DNA from: Metapseudomonas sp043392685
Lineage (GTDB): Bacteria > Pseudomonadota > Gammaproteobacteria > Pseudomonadales > Pseudomonadaceae
NCBI GenBank assembly: GCA_043392685.1
Contig: JBHZGM010000023.1
Length of the DNA: 64,000 nucleotides
Direction: 5' to 3' (one strand)
The translations under genes were made by a program, and so were the position numbers. Numbering within the stretch: position 1 is the first letter of the stretch; every line of letters begins with the position of its first letter. The notes beneath the pieces are model-generated. The model was not told the DNA's origin, searched no databases, and was given only the letters and a program-made list of their open reading frames with translations. Shown here one piece after another: positions 63,907 through 64,000 of the stretch.

Positions 63907-63914
63907 AAAAAGCA

Positions 63915-64000
63915 TCAGCATTCGATGATGTTCACGGCGAGGCCGCCGCGGGCGGTTTCCTTGTACTTGCTCTTCATGTCGGCGCCGGTCTGGCGCATGG
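63915..64000 (-). CDS. sdaA: L-serine ammonia-lyase, C-terminal end only
   Basis: Only the last 28 codons are visible; the gene continues past the right edge. They read MRQTGADMKSKYKETARGGL, then AVNIIEC and the stop codon at 63915-63917. This is the highly conserved C-terminus of iron-sulfur L-serine dehydratases, including the final Cys. The enzyme converts L-serine to pyruvate and ammonia, linking glycine and serine breakdown with the adjacent gcvT. Confidence 0.9.
   Translation of the reverse strand, partial: MRQTGADMKSKYKETARGGLAVNIIEC

Overview
The window is high-GC gammaproteobacterial DNA that reads as a Pseudomonas (sensu lato) chromosome. The evidence is a PaAP-type secreted aminopeptidase, an imuA-imuB-dnaE2 mutasome behind a LexA box, a TtgABC/MexAB-OprM-type RND pump with a divergent TtgR-type repressor and a recognisable TtgR operator, an AprDEF-type exporter, and a gcvT2-sdaA arrangement. 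Many intergenic REP/REPIN-type palindromes also fit. Species is not assigned; the gene content suggests the aeruginosa/resinovorans side of the genus.

Layout. 1-1.6 kb: right end of an IS66-family element (tnpB, tnpC, no tnpA). 2-5.7 kb: a lipoprotein, a small hypothetical protein, a SRAP/YedK-type protein and the aminopeptidase. 5.7-11 kb: SOS-controlled mutasome with a terminator-like hairpin in its leader. 11.3-15 kb: a His-tract mini membrane protein, a membrane-anchored hypothetical protein, a GreA/GreB-like factor, a Sel1-repeat protein and RmuC. 15-24 kb: an accessory metabolic region with an orphan choline/betaine-type binding protein, Rieske oxygenase, GMC dehydrogenase, AraC-type regulator, class II aldolase, aldehyde dehydrogenase and a UMF1-type MFS carrier. 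24-36 kb: PpnN, a methyltransferase, an Lhr-type helicase carrying an in-frame intergenic repeat, a Mut7-C protein, 1-Cys peroxiredoxin and a second EF-G.

36-46 kb: a catabolic island with a luciferase-like monooxygenase, an HsaA/HsaB-like two-component monooxygenase, a ketosteroid-dehydrogenase-like flavoprotein, two SDRs, a plant-type-ferredoxin reductase and an acyl-CoA ligase. Together these look like oxidation, ring hydroxylation and CoA activation of an alicyclic, terpenoid or steroid-like compound, but no ring-cleavage enzyme or complete pathway is in the window. 46-54 kb: LapG-like protease, a small exported protein and the RND pump with its repressor. 54-59 kb: a complete type I secretion system with no substrate gene beside it. 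59-64 kb: metR/metE, gcvT and the end of sdaA.

The most interesting signals are the leader of the mutasome (LexA box, 27-codon ORF, intrinsic terminator), the catabolic island, the unpaired Rieske oxygenase and reductase, the repeat inserted in lhr, the paired GAAAC-N4-GTTTC palindromes near the IS66 end, a SRAP protein with Phe at the usual Asn75, and the dense family of inverted intergenic repeats. I see no tRNA, rRNA, CRISPR array or prophage.
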